DNA from: RHKX01 sp964497825
Lineage (GTDB): Bacteria > Actinomycetota > Thermoleophilia > Solirubrobacterales > 70-9
Assembly: GCA_964497825.1 (NCBI GenBank)
Contig: CAZCFA010000001.1
Location: 18,678-82,677 of the forward strand
Direction of reading: 5' to 3'
Length of the DNA: 64,000 bases
The position numbers and the translations under genes were made by a program. Below, piece by piece: positions 8,499 to 17,159 of this stretch (position 1 is its first letter; each line of letters begins with the position of its first letter). The notes under the pieces were generated by a model. The model worked only from the letters and a program-made list of their open reading frames with translations. It ran no database searches and had not been told where the DNA came from.

Positions 8499-10052
8499 GT
8501 GGCGCCCGCGCGCGGCGTAGTCGCCGCCGGGCACCCGGCGACCGCCGAGGCCGGCACCTGGGCGCTGCGCGCGGGCGGCAACGCGGTCGACGCCGCCGTC
8601 GCCGCGGTCTGCGCATCGCTGGTCGCCGAGAGCCCGCTGACCGGGCTCGGCGCCGGCGGCTACATGCTGATCAGCCTGCCGGCGCTCGAGCGGCCGGTGC
8701 TGCTCGACTTCTTCGTCGCCGCCCCGGGACTCGACGGCGACCGGCGCGGCGCCGAGCTGGTGCCGGTCGAGGTCGACTTCGGCGACACGGTCCAGATCTT
8801 CAACGTCGGCGCCGCGTCGTGCGGCGTTCCCGGTATGCCGAGCGGGCTCGCCGCGGCCTCGAGCCGCTACGGCTCGATCGCGCTCGCCGACCTCGTCGCG
8901 CCCGGCGTCCGGCTCGCCCGCGAGGGCGCCCTCGTCACCGCCCAGCAGGCGTACCTGTTCGAGATCCTCGCGCCGATCCTCACCGCCGGTCCCGACGGCG
9001 AGCGGATCTACGCGCCCACCGGCACGCCGCTGCGCGCGGGCGAGCTCGTCCGCATCCCCGAGCTGGCGGCGACGCTCGAGCGGCTTGGCGCCGACGGCCC
9101 GGCGCCGTTCTACGAGGGCGATCTCGCTGCCGCGATCAGCGCCGCGGTCCGCGCCGGCGGCGGCACCGTCGGGCCCGGCGACCTCGCCGCCTACGAGACG
9201 ATCGCCCGCGAGCCGGTCCGGGCCCGCTTCGCCGGCCGCGAGATCCTCACCAACCCGCCGCCCTCCTCGGGCGGCATCCTGATCGCGTTCGCGCTCGAGC
9301 TGCTCGGCGAGCTCGGCGCCACCGGCACCGAGACGCTGGTCGCGGCGATGGAGCAGGCGCAGGGCGCCCGCACCCCGGGGTTCCTCGCCGGGCTCTACGA
9401 GGACGGCTTCGGTGAGCGGTTCCTGACCGCGGACGCGGTCGCCGCCGCCGCGGACCGCTGCCGCGCCGGCCACGGCGTCGGCTCCGACCCCGATCCCCAG
9501 GGGCGGCTCGGCTCGACCACCCACATCACCGCCGTCGACGGCGACGGCGGCTGCGCCAGCGTCACCTGCTCGAACGGCAGCGGCTCGGGCCTGTTCGTCG
9601 CCGGCACCGGGATCCAGGTCAACAACATGCTCGGCGAGCACGACCTGAACCCGTTCGGGTTCCATGCCACCCCCCCGGGACGGCGGATGCCGTCGATGAT
9701 GAGCCCGACGGTCGCGCTCCGCGACGGCGAGCTCGAGCTCGGGCTCGGCAGCGGCGGCTCGAACCGGATCCGCTCGGCGATCACGCAGGTGCTGGTGCGG
9801 GCGCTCGCCGAGGGGCTGCCGGTCGGCGATGCGGTGGTCGCGCCGCGGATCCACTTCGAGGCGGGGATCGTCCACGCCGAGCCCGGGATCGATCGCGCCG
9901 CCCTCGACCGGCTCGCCGGTGCCGGCTACGAGGTGCTGCGATGGCGCCGTCCGAACCTGTTCTTTGGCGGCGTTCACGCGGTCAGCGCCGCCGGCGCGAC
10001 CGCGGTCGGCGCCGGCGACCCGCGCCGCGGCGGCGCCGTCGCGGTCGCCTAG
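8499..10052 (+). CDS. ggt: Gamma-glutamyltransferase family protein
   Basis: 517 residues of an Ntn-hydrolase that is normally cut into large and small subunits. The cleavage/nucleophile Thr is T340 in GSTTHITAVD, so the small subunit would be 178 residues. Other family blocks: GGNAVDAAVAA near residue 28, GLGAGGYMLI near 50, PPPSSGGI near 253, and MMSPTVALRDG. Family members hydrolyse or transfer the gamma-glutamyl group of glutathione-like substrates, or deacylate cephalosporins. No signal peptide is visible, so unlike Escherichia GGT it is probably cytoplasmic. GTG start 10 bases after ftsZ; its stop overlaps the convergent gene by 4 bases. Confidence 0.88.
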   Translation: MAPARGVVAAGHPATAEAGTWALRAGGNAVDAAVAAVCASLVAESPLTGLGAGGYMLISLPALERPVLLDFFVAAPGLDGDRRGAELVPVEVDFGDTVQIFNVGAASCGVPGMPSGLAAASSRYGSIALADLVAPGVRLAREGALVTAQQAYLFEILAPILTAGPDGERIYAPTGTPLRAGELVRIPELAATLERLGADGPAPFYEGDLAAAISAAVRAGGGTVGPGDLAAYETIAREPVRARFAGREILTNPPPSSGGILIAFALELLGELGATGTETLVAAMEQAQGARTPGFLAGLYEDGFGERFLTADAVAAAADRCRAGHGVGSDPDPQGRLGSTTHITAVDGDGGCASVTCSNGSGSGLFVAGTGIQVNNMLGEHDLNPFGFHATPPGRRMPSMMSPTVALRDGELELGLGSGGSNRIRSAITQVLVRALAEGLPVGDAVVAPRIHFEAGIVHAEPGIDRAALDRLAGAGYEVLRWRRPNLFFGGVHAVSAAGATAVGAGDPRRGGAVAVA

Positions 10053-10684
10053 CGCCCGGGACCGATCCGGCCCGGAGCGTGGCCGTTGCCCTTCGCGCGC
10101 TCGCTGAGCGCCCGCGACTCCGCGAGGCCGGCGAGCAGCCGCCGCAACGAGCGCTCGAGCGCGACCAGGCGCTCGCGCTCGCCGCCCGCCTCGAGCAGCG
10201 CCTGCTTGTCGGCCGGCGGCAGCTCGACCTGGGCGGCGACCTCGTAGGCGCCGGCGGCCGCGGCGGCGCGCTCCTCGCCGGCGCCGACCGCGGCGAGCAG
10301 CTCGGCGAAGGCGGCGCGGGCCGCCCGCAGCTCGCGCCCCGGCGCCGCCTGCCCGTCGGCGGTGGCGAGGACGACGTGCGCCGCGGGCCAGTCGGCGGCG
10401 TCGAAGCGGTCGAGGACGCGGAACGGATTCGAGCCGGTGACGACGATGTCGAGGCGCCCGTCCTCGTAGCGCTCGACGACGTCGGTCACCTCGGCGCTGC
10501 AGCCGGCCGAGCGGGCGCCGGCGCCGTCGCGAAGGACGATCCCGAACGGCGAATCGCGCTCGATGCAGGCGTCGATCATCAGCCGGTAGCGGCGCTCGAA
10601 GATGTGCAGCGGGACCTGCTCGCCGGGAACGATCGCGAGCCCGAGCTCGAAGATCGGCAGCTCGATCGGCCCCGGCTCGCTCAC
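10049..10684 (-). CDS. Lon N-terminal (substrate-binding) domain protein, stand-alone
   Basis: 211 residues. The N-terminal half matches the LON substrate-recognition domain: IELPIFELGLAIVPGEQVPL then HIFERRYRLMI, and GIVLRDG with a Cys in the typical turn. The C-terminal 70 residues are helical. There is no AAA+ or peptidase domain, so this belongs to the small cytosolic LON-domain proteins of unknown role. The GTG start gives SEPGPIELPI, the expected beginning; an in-frame upstream ATG would add an unlikely basic leader. It runs divergently from the adenylate cyclase gene with a 32-bp gap. Confidence 0.85.
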   Translation of the reverse strand: MSEPGPIELPIFELGLAIVPGEQVPLHIFERRYRLMIDACIERDSPFGIVLRDGAGARSAGCSAEVTDVVERYEDGRLDIVVTGSNPFRVLDRFDAADWPAAHVVLATADGQAAPGRELRAARAAFAELLAAVGAGEERAAAAAGAYEVAAQVELPPADKQALLEAGGERERLVALERSLRRLLAGLAESRALSERAKGNGHAPGRIGPGR

Positions 10685-10716
10685 CGGGCGATCATAGGCG
10701 CGCCGCGGCGGCGACA

Positions 10717-11949
10717 ATGCCGGGAATGGCGCCAGCAGCCGACTTCGAGGCCGAGGGCCTGCTCGACGGCCTCGCCGGCGACGAGCGCGACGATCGTCGT
10801 GCCCTGCTCGAGCAGCTCGCCGCCGAGGGCGTCGAGATCGACGAGCTGCGCGCCGCCGTTGCCGAGGGCAGGCTGGCGCTGCTCGCGGTCGAGCGCGTGC
10901 TCGCCGGCGAGCCCAGGTACACGCCGCTCGAGGTCGCCGAGCGCTCCGGGGTCGAGATCGACGAGCTCGAGCGGCAGTGGCGATCGATCGGCGTCGCGGT
11001 TCCCAGCCGCGACCTCGCCTGCCTAAGCCGCGAGGACCTCGAGGCCGCGCACCGGCAGCGGGCGCTGATCGACGCCGGGCTCGATTCCGACGCGCTCGCC
11101 GAGCTCGGCCGCACGATCGCGGTATCGATGTCGCAGTTCGCGGCGGCGAGCAGGCAGGCGCTCGCGGCGGCGTTCGTCGATCCCGGCGACACCGAGCGCG
11201 AGACGTCGGACCGGATCAGCCGCAGGACGGAGACGCTGCTGCCGCTGGTCGCGCCGACGCTCGAGTACGTCTACCGGCTCCAGCTTCGCGAGCAGCTCCG
11301 GCACGCGGCCGTCCTCGGCGCCGGCGCCGGCGAGGACGTGGGGCCGGGCACCGAGCTGGTCACCGTCGCCTTCGCCGACCTCGTCGGCTTCACCGAGCTC
11401 GGCGAGGACGTGGCCCCGGAGGAGCTCGGCCGGATCACCGGCCGGCTCGACGAGGTCGCCCGCGACGTCGCCCACGGACCGGTGCGGCTGGTGAAGCTGA
11501 TCGGCGACGCGGCGATGCTCTCCTGCGCCGACACCCCGACCCTGCTCGAAGCGGTGCTCGACGTGGTCGCGGAGATGGCCGCCGAGGGCGACTACCCGCT
11601 GATCCGGGCCGGCGTCGCCCGCGGCCGCGTCGTCAACCGGGCCGGCGACTACTACGGCGCGGTCGTCAACCTTGCGAGCAGGATCACCGGGGTGGCGCGA
11701 CCGGGCACCGTGCTGACCTCGACCGAGGTGCGCGAGGACGCCGAGGCGCAGGGAGGCAGGTTCAGCTTCTCGAAGCCGATCCGCCGTCACCTGAAGGGGA
11801 TCGGCGGCACCGTCGAGCTGCACCGCTGCCGCGCCGCCGACGAGGGCGGGGCCGACGCCGGCGAGGCGGGGGGCGAGGCCGCCGAGGCGGGAGAAGAGGG
11901 CGCTACAGAGCCGCGAGAACCTCGCCGGCGGCGCGCTCGCCGGAGCTGA
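10717..11949 (+). CDS. Class III adenylate cyclase of the Rv1264 type
   Basis: 410 residues. Residues about 15-200 form a helical regulatory region as in the pH-sensing cyclase Rv1264. The catalytic domain (about 210-370) has the first metal Asp in TVAFADLVGFTELG, the second in VKLIGDAAML with the purine-contacting Lys, and the transition-state Asn/Arg in GAVVNLASRITG; all key residues are present, so it should be active and make cAMP as a homodimer. The tail is Ala/Glu then Arg-rich. The start may be ATG 10717 or 10726. Its last 47 bases overlap the convergent amine oxidase gene. Confidence 0.88.
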   Translation: MPGMAPAADFEAEGLLDGLAGDERDDRRALLEQLAAEGVEIDELRAAVAEGRLALLAVERVLAGEPRYTPLEVAERSGVEIDELERQWRSIGVAVPSRDLACLSREDLEAAHRQRALIDAGLDSDALAELGRTIAVSMSQFAAASRQALAAAFVDPGDTERETSDRISRRTETLLPLVAPTLEYVYRLQLREQLRHAAVLGAGAGEDVGPGTELVTVAFADLVGFTELGEDVAPEELGRITGRLDEVARDVAHGPVRLVKLIGDAAMLSCADTPTLLEAVLDVVAEMAAEGDYPLIRAGVARGRVVNRAGDYYGAVVNLASRITGVARPGTVLTSTEVREDAEAQGGRFSFSKPIRRHLKGIGGTVELHRCRAADEGGADAGEAGGEAAEAGEEGATEPREPRRRRARRS

Positions 11950-13258
11950 CGGCGCCGTCCATGAACCCGGCCCAGCGGGTCGCCGTCTCGGTGCCGGCCC
12001 AGTGGATCGGGCCGAGCGGCCGGCGCAGCGCCTCGCCGGCGGCCGTCCAGCCGCCGGGCGGCACCGCGAAGGTGGGGCCGCCGCCGCTCCAGGCCTCGCG
12101 CCCCCAGTCGCGCTCGAGGTATGCGTCGGGCGCGCTCGCCCGCGGCCCGAAGATCCGGGTCAGGTCGGCGAGCACCGCCCGCCGCCGCTCGCCAAAGTCG
12201 ACCTCGCCCCAGCGCCGGGCGGCGGCGCCGCCGACGAAACCGAGCAGGACTCCGGGGGCGTCGCCGGGCGGTGATGCGTCGAAGCTGAGCCCGACCGGGC
12301 CGACGTCGCTGAGGCATTCGCCGGAGAGACCGTCGGCGCGCCAGAACGGCTCCGCGTAGACGGCGGCGCACTTGATCAGGCGCCCGGCCGGGATCCGCTG
12401 GGCGACGCTGCCGGGAGCGGCGGGCGTGAGCTCGATCGAGCCGCGCAGCGGCGGCGGCACGGCGACGATCGCCCGCCGTGCCCGCAGCTGCTCGCCGCCG
12501 GCGTCGCGCGCGAGCACCCCCTCCGCCGACCACGCGAGCGCCGCCAGCGGCGTCTCGAGCCGCAGCCGCGCCCCGAGCCGCTCGGCGAGCGCGGTGGCGA
12601 GCCGGACCGAGCCGCCGACGATCCGGTCCTGCTGGGCGCCGCCCTCGACGTCGAACAGCGGGTCGAGCCCGCCGGCCGAGCGGATGTAGGTCAAGACGTG
12701 CAGCAGCGACATGTCCTCGGGCTCGGCCCCCCAGATCGTGCGCGCCACCACCCTCAGCATCGCGCGGGCGGCGCCGGTCCACATCCCGCCGCGCTCGAGC
12801 CAGTCGGCGAGCGTGCGCGCGTCAAGCCGGTCCGCCCGCGGCGTCGCCCAGGGCGCCTCGGCGGGCACCTTGCGCGCGAGCCGCTCGAGCCGCAGCCGCG
12901 CCTGGGCGACGTCGAGCAGCACCAGCGGCCCGAGCCGCGGGATCGTCCCCGAGTAGCGGCGGACCCCGCCGCCGAGCTCGAGGATGCTCTCACCGCGGTC
13001 GAAGGTCGGGAAGGTGCCGATGCCGAGCTCGTCGGCGAGCGCGGCGACCCGTCGCTGCGCCGGGCCGATCCACTGGCCGCCGAGCTCGACGATCTCGCCG
13101 CCCGGGAGCTCGCCGTTGGCCAGCCTGCCACCGACGCGATCACGCGCCTCGAGCACGATCACCTCGACGCCGGCGCGATCGAGGTCACGCGCGGCGACGA
13201 GCCCGGCCAGCCCGGCGCCGGCGATGATCACCTCCGCATCGAGCTCGACCGCGGCCAT
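11903..13258 (-). CDS. Flavin-containing monoamine oxidase family protein
   Basis: 451 residues from ATG 13258 (an in-frame start 18 bases upstream is also possible). FAD-binding Rossmann motif IIAGAGLAGLVAARDL near residue 10, then GGRLANGELPGG and ELGGQWIGPAQRR, and the C-terminal flavin motif HWAGTETATRWAGFMDGAVSSG. This is the plant/bacterial amine oxidase architecture; substrate could be a polyamine or aromatic amine. No signal peptide. It converges on the adenylate cyclase gene and starts next to a large repeat island. Confidence 0.88.
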   Translation of the reverse strand: MAAVELDAEVIIAGAGLAGLVAARDLDRAGVEVIVLEARDRVGGRLANGELPGGEIVELGGQWIGPAQRRVAALADELGIGTFPTFDRGESILELGGGVRRYSGTIPRLGPLVLLDVAQARLRLERLARKVPAEAPWATPRADRLDARTLADWLERGGMWTGAARAMLRVVARTIWGAEPEDMSLLHVLTYIRSAGGLDPLFDVEGGAQQDRIVGGSVRLATALAERLGARLRLETPLAALAWSAEGVLARDAGGEQLRARRAIVAVPPPLRGSIELTPAAPGSVAQRIPAGRLIKCAAVYAEPFWRADGLSGECLSDVGPVGLSFDASPPGDAPGVLLGFVGGAAARRWGEVDFGERRRAVLADLTRIFGPRASAPDAYLERDWGREAWSGGGPTFAVPPGGWTAAGEALRRPLGPIHWAGTETATRWAGFMDGAVSSGERAAGEVLAAL

Positions 13259-13344
13259 CGCGTCGCATCCTCGCAAGCCGGCCGCCCCGGTGGTGGATCG
13301 CGGTCACAGGCGGCGGGCGCCGCCCGCAGGCCGCTCCGGCCATC

Positions 13345-13540
13345 GGCAGCGCGCCGTTGTGGACCTCCGGCAGCGGGGCCGTTCGGGCTCCGGCAGCCCG
13401 CCGTTGTGGACCTTCGGCAGCCAGCCATTCGCGCCGCGGGCAGCCCGCCGTTCGAGCCTCGGCAGCGGCCGTTCGAGCCTCGGCAGCCCGCCGTTCGAGG
13501 CTTGGCAGCCCGCCGTTTGCGGCTCGGCAGCCCGCCACGG
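13345..13540 (+). repeat. Degenerate 21-24 bp tandem array (GGCAGCCCGCCGTT core)
   Basis: GGCAG recurs at 13345, 13369, 13392, 13416, 13439, 13461, 13482, 13504 and 13526, each usually followed by CCCGCCGTT and then a variable 7-10 bases. It is part of the gene-free spacer 13277-14085. Open frames across it exist on both strands but keep no single phase, since the period is not a multiple of three. Confidence 0.85.
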
Positions 13541-13555
13541 CTGTCGAATGTCGAT

Positions 13556-13600
13556 CGGGCCGCAGATTCCGGCACCCCCGTTGCCGCAATACGCGGCTCG
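13556..13600 (+). repeat. 45-bp palindromic repeat, copy A
   Basis: Left arm CGGGCCGCAGATT-C-CGGC, 9-base loop ACCCCCGTT, right arm GCCG-C-AATACGCGGCTCG. Preceded by ATGTCGAT and followed by GCGCCA, flanks shared with copy B. Confidence 0.9.
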
Positions 13601-13704
13601 GCGCCAGAATCGCGGCCGCGGCGAGCTCGTGCATGCGAGCTGCGGGCTTTCGACCCCGAGGGACTCGTGTTCGGTCGCGAGGTTCGCAAGGCCGAGATGT
13701 CGAT

Positions 13705-13749
13705 CGGGCCGCGGATTCCGGCACCCCCGTTGCCGCGATATGCGGCTCG
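13705..13749 (+). repeat. 45-bp palindromic repeat, copy B
   Basis: Same element as copy A with three substitutions (GATT arm G for A, and GATATG for AATACG). The flanks ATGTCGAT and GCGCCA are identical. The 5' flank GGCCGAGATGTC is also found, inverted, beside copy C. Confidence 0.9.
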
Positions 13750-13880
13750 GCGCCAACTCGCGGCGGCCTACGGGAAGTCGCCCCGTCCTCGGCGGGCCGC
13801 GACATCCGGCTGCCGTCCCCGCCGAGCGGCGGCTGCGGCCCGCCAGCGCGCCAACTGCTGGGCCGCCCAGCGCCGACCGC

Positions 13881-14034
13881 GGGTTCACGGAGCGCCGGCG
13901 GCGGGTTCGCGGAGCGCCGGCTGCGGGTTCGCCGAGCGCCGGCAGCGGGTTCGCCGAGCGCCGGCTGCGGGTTCGCGGAGCGCCGGCTGCGGGTTCGCCG
14001 AGCGTCGGCAGCGGGGTCCGTCGAGCGCGCCGGC
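13881..14034 (+). repeat. 22-bp tandem array, about seven units
   Basis: GGGTTC recurs with a strict 22-bp period at 13881, 13903, 13925, 13947, 13969 and 13991, with a decayed unit at 14013; a typical unit is GGGTTCGCGGAGCGCCGGCT plus GC. The period is not a multiple of three, so it is not a coding repeat. It ends about 50 bp before the stop codon of the DUF559 gene. Confidence 0.9.
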
Positions 14035-14085
14035 CGACGTCGCCCGGCGATCGATCGGCCACAACCGCGAGCGGCGGCCCCCGTG

Positions 14086-15069
14086 TCATCGAGACCGATC
14101 GCGCCCCGCAGCCGCCACTCGGGCCTCGAGCAGCGCGACCAGCTTGCGGCCGCTCCGCTCTGGCTCGAGCTTGATCTGGTTGCGCGTGAAGTGAACGACG
14201 GACCAGCCGGCGATCGTCAGCAGCTGATCGCGGTCGCGGTCGGACTCGGCCTTGAGCTTGCCGCCGTGCCAGCGCCACGAGTCGCACTCGACGATCAACC
14301 GCAGCTCGGGCCAGCAGAAGTCTGCGCGGAAGCGTCGGCCGTCGGTCGCCGTGACCTCGTACTGCGTCTCGGGCTCGGGGATCCCGATGCGGCGGCAGAG
14401 CCGCAGCATCCGCCGCTCGTTGATCGAGTCGGTCTGCTTCGGATCGTCGCTGATCAGCGCCCGCAGGTTGGCGATCCCGCGCCGGCCCCTGTGCGCGGCG
14501 ACGAGCTGCTCGAGCCGCGGGCGGTCGAGGCCCGGCCGCCCCGAGTCGGCCGCCATCAGCAGCGCCTCGAGCTCCTCGATACCGACCGATGCCGCGCAGT
14601 CGAGGATCGTCCGCGCCGGCGTCGTGCAGGGGATGCCGAAGCGGTCGATGACATCACGACGGACGATCTCCCGCTCGTGGACGACGATGCCGGCGATCGT
14701 GCGGCCGTTGCCGTAGGGGTTGCTGACGTGGGGCAGGCGCGGCACGGACTCCTCCATCCCGAGCAGCCAGGCGGCGGGCAGGTCGCTCACGGCCGATCTC
14801 GCTCCGCAGGCGTAGATGGCTGCGAGCAGGGTCTGGTGCGGCGAGTAGGGAGGGGGGTGGAGGGCGAAGACGCCGCGGTGGATCCGAAACAGCCTGCTCG
14901 CCTCAACGCGGGCCCGGACGGCGCGCGCGCTTAGCCCGATCCCGACGAGCTGGCCGAGCGTCAGCAGCTGCTTCTGGCCACCGCCGACCCGGGCGATCTG
15001 AGCCGCGATCTCACGCCGAGCCGCGGATTGCGGCAATGGGGGTGCCGGAATCTGCGCCTCGCGGGACAT
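14086..15069 (-). CDS. AbiEi-like N-terminal plus DUF559 (Vsr-fold) endonuclease-like protein
   Basis: 327 residues. Residues about 30-110 contain a winged-helix AbiEi-antitoxin-like region ending in ASRLFRIHRGVFALHPP. The C-terminal DUF559 domain shows the Vsr-like nuclease core: FRADFCWPELRLIVECDSW (catalytic Asp and Glu), then RDRDQLLTIAGWSVVHFTRNQ. Such proteins are common in actinomycetes; the role is unknown, possibly DNA repair or defence. The only in-frame ATG/GTG/TTG that retains the N-terminal domain is ATG 15069, at the edge of palindromic repeat copy C, so its first about 20 residues are encoded by the repeat. Repeat islands lie on both sides. Confidence 0.75.
   Translation of the reverse strand: MSREAQIPAPPLPQSAARREIAAQIARVGGGQKQLLTLGQLVGIGLSARAVRARVEASRLFRIHRGVFALHPPPYSPHQTLLAAIYACGARSAVSDLPAAWLLGMEESVPRLPHVSNPYGNGRTIAGIVVHEREIVRRDVIDRFGIPCTTPARTILDCAASVGIEELEALLMAADSGRPGLDRPRLEQLVAAHRGRRGIANLRALISDDPKQTDSINERRMLRLCRRIGIPEPETQYEVTATDGRRFRADFCWPELRLIVECDSWRWHGGKLKAESDRDRDQLLTIAGWSVVHFTRNQIKLEPERSGRKLVALLEARVAAAGRDRSR
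15017..15061 (-). repeat. 45-bp palindromic repeat, copy C (inverted)
   Basis: On the minus strand: CGAGGCGCAGATT-C-CGGC, loop ACCCCCATT, GCCG-C-AATCCGCGGCTCG. The ATG of the DUF559 gene lies 8 bases before it in the conserved flank GGCCGAGATGTC. Confidence 0.9.
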
Positions 15070-15166
15070 CTCGGCCTCGGGGAACCCCGACGGGCGGACG
15101 GCCGCCCCCTTGCGGGAGAAAGGCCGCCCCCGCCTGGGCGAGCCGGCCGCGGCCGCGATCACGCGC

Positions 15167-15211
15167 CGAGCCGCGCATTGCGGCAATGGGAGTGCCGGAA
15201 TCTGCGGCGCG
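15167..15211 (-). repeat. 45-bp palindromic repeat, copy D (inverted)
   Basis: Minus strand: loop ACTCCCATT between C-CGGC and GCCG-C arms; outer arms CGCGCCGCAGATT and AATGCGCGGCTCG. Copies C and D are also preceded on the plus strand by similar GCCGCGATC stretches, as if a longer unit had been duplicated. The remaining spacer to 15447 holds a second duplicated block (about 15280-15320 and 15369-15413, GGCGCGACAGCC core) and no gene. Confidence 0.9.
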
Positions 15212-15447
15212 GCGGGAATCCACCGTGCGCGGCGGGCCGGCACATGAGGCGGGCCCGCGCGACGCTCGGCGCCGCCGGGCGCGGCGCGACAGCCTGCCGT
15301 GCGCGGCGGCCGCCGGCGCCTGACCTGGGGGCCGCCGTGGGATGTCGGATGCCGCGTGCCCCCAGCCGCGGCGAGGCGCGACAGCCCGCCGCGCGCGGCG
15401 GGACGCCGGCGCGACGGCCGCCGCGCCCGGCTACAGCGGTTCGCCGC

Positions 15448-16362
15448 CTACCGCGGCTTCCGCGCCGAGAGGACCAGGTTGTAGAAGATCTGCGGCGGCA
15501 GCCGCGGCTCGAGCAGGGTCGAGTCGACCTTCTGCAACGCGAGGTAGCTGCGGAACGCGAACAGGCGCCAGCGGTAGGGGATCTCGTCCGGTTCGGCCGT
15601 CGCCTCGACCGTGCGCAGCAGCCAGCCGTAGAGGTTCGCGACCAGCTCCTCGCCGCGGATCCGCACGTCCTCGAAGCCGGCGCCGACGAGCAGCTCGTCG
15701 AGCGCGCCGGGGTCGAAGGCGTGGACGTCGACCTCGGCCTCCATCGCGTGCCCGTAGTCGGGGTCGGTTCCGTCGCCGTTGCGGGCGCCGGCGCCGACCG
15801 CGCGGCGCCACAGCGGCGCGGCAACGGTCGCGGCCCGCTTCGGCCAGGCGGCGATCTGGTCGCCGTGGGCGGAAGGCTCGCCGCAGAAGGCGAGCGTGCC
15901 GCCGGGCTCCAGCACCCGCAACAGCTCGGCCGCGGCGGCGTCGAGGTCGGGCAGGTGGTGCAGGACCGCGTGGCCGAGCACGAGGTCGAAGGCGCCGTCG
16001 GGGAACGGCAGCCGCTCGGCGCCGGTGACTACCGTCTTGACGTCGAGGCCGAGCTGGTCGGCATTGGCCCGCAGCGCCGCCAGCATTCCCGGGGCGATGT
16101 CGGTCGCGGTCAGCCGTTCGATCAGCCCCGCCGCCATCAGGTTGAGCGAGAAGTAGCCGGTGCCGGCGCCGATCTCGAGCGCGTGCTCCCAGCCCCCCGG
16201 CGCGGCGCCGAGCGCCTTGCCGAGCTTTGAGATGACCTGCCGCCGGCCGACCGCGCCGAAGTCGATCCCCCACTTGGCGTCGTAGCTGGCCGCCGCCAGG
16301 TCGTGGTAGGCGGTGTTGACCTCGCGGATCCGCTCCGCCGTGGCATCGGCAGCCGCGGGCAT
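15448..16362 (-). CDS. Class I SAM-dependent methyltransferase
   Basis: 304 residues. SAM-binding motif I is HALEIGAGTGYFSLNL near residue 60; motif II region TATDIAPGML; motif post-I to III FPDGAFDLVLGHAVLHHLPD and LRVLEPGGTLAFCGEP. This is a UbiE/Methyltransf_11-type fold; substrate unknown. It is transcribed divergently from the polysaccharide trio (26-bp gap), so it could share its regulation and act on the same product (inference). The C-terminal 100 residues are a helical extension with no recognised domain. Confidence 0.82.
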   Translation of the reverse strand: MPAAADATAERIREVNTAYHDLAAASYDAKWGIDFGAVGRRQVISKLGKALGAAPGGWEHALEIGAGTGYFSLNLMAAGLIERLTATDIAPGMLAALRANADQLGLDVKTVVTGAERLPFPDGAFDLVLGHAVLHHLPDLDAAAAELLRVLEPGGTLAFCGEPSAHGDQIAAWPKRAATVAAPLWRRAVGAGARNGDGTDPDYGHAMEAEVDVHAFDPGALDELLVGAGFEDVRIRGEELVANLYGWLLRTVEATAEPDEIPYRWRLFAFRSYLALQKVDSTLLEPRLPPQIFYNLVLSARKPR

Positions 16363-16388
16363 GCGCGGGACTGTAGCGTCCGCCAGTC

Positions 16389-17159
16389 GTGCCGAAGCGC
16401 TACCTGCAGGACGACCAGCCCGAGGGCGTGCCGCCGCTGGAGCTGACCGGCGAGCGCACCCTTCCCGACGTCCCCGAGGAGAACTACTGGTACCGGCGTC
16501 ACCTCGTCGTCTACGAGTGGATCGCCGCCCGGGTGGAGGGGATGCGGGTCGCCGACCTCGCCTGCGGCGAAGGCTACGGCTCGGCGCTGCTGGCCGAGCG
16601 CGCCGCCGCCGTGGTCGGCGTCGACGCCAACCCCGATGCGCACGAGCACGCGCGGCTGCGCTACGTGCGACCCAACCTCCGGTTCGAGCGCGACCTGGTC
16701 GAGAACGTCGGCGCGATCGACCCGGCGCCCGACGCCGTCGTCTTCCTGCAGACGATCGAGCACATCGAGGACGTGCCGGCGCTGCTCGCCGCGATCGCCG
16801 CCGCGGCGCCGCTGGCCTTCATCTCGACCCCGAACCGGCTCACGCTCGCGCCCGCCGGGGCCGAGAAGTCCGGCAACCCCTGGCACCTGCGCGAGTACCT
16901 GCTCGGTGAGTACCGGGAGCTGCTCGAGGGCGCGTTCACCGAGGTCGAGCTGCTCGGCCTCTTCCACGCCGGCAAGCTCGCCGTGCACGAGCGCGCGATC
17001 GCGCTCGGCTGGGATCGCGTCCACCGCGCGCTGCGGCTGACGAGGCCGTTCTACGACCGGTTCACGCCGGCGATCGCCAGCTCCGACTTCGCGCTTCGCG
17101 GCGGGGCCGAGGCGGACCTCGAACGGGCGCTGGACTTCGTCGCCGTCTGCCGGCGTTGA
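16389..17159 (+). CDS. SAM-dependent methyltransferase, Rv3030-like
   Basis: 256 residues. Motif I is VADLACGEGYGSALLAERA near residue 55, followed by VVGVDANPDAHEHARLRY and VVFLQTIEHIEDVPALL. A C-terminal block with SGNPWHLREYLLGEYRELLE is typical of the methyltransferase that precedes the GH57 branching enzyme in mycobacteria (Rv3030). A GTG start lies 9 bases after a -10-like TAGCGT (16374-16379). Its TGA overlaps the TTG start of the next gene, so it heads a three-gene operon. Predicted role: methylating glucose units of an intracellular glucan. Confidence 0.82.
   Translation: MPKRYLQDDQPEGVPPLELTGERTLPDVPEENYWYRRHLVVYEWIAARVEGMRVADLACGEGYGSALLAERAAAVVGVDANPDAHEHARLRYVRPNLRFERDLVENVGAIDPAPDAVVFLQTIEHIEDVPALLAAIAAAAPLAFISTPNRLTLAPAGAEKSGNPWHLREYLLGEYRELLEGAFTEVELLGLFHAGKLAVHERAIALGWDRVHRALRLTRPFYDRFTPAIASSDFALRGGAEADLERALDFVAVCRR

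Noticed and set aside
13881..14034. Coding repeat or CRISPR
   Set aside because: Period of 22 shifts the reading frame each unit and no spacers are present.
13304..14287. Protein-coding gene across the 13.3-14.1 kb spacer
   Set aside because: Open frames on both strands are made of the tandem arrays, with no ribosome site or domain; the arrays do not keep phase.
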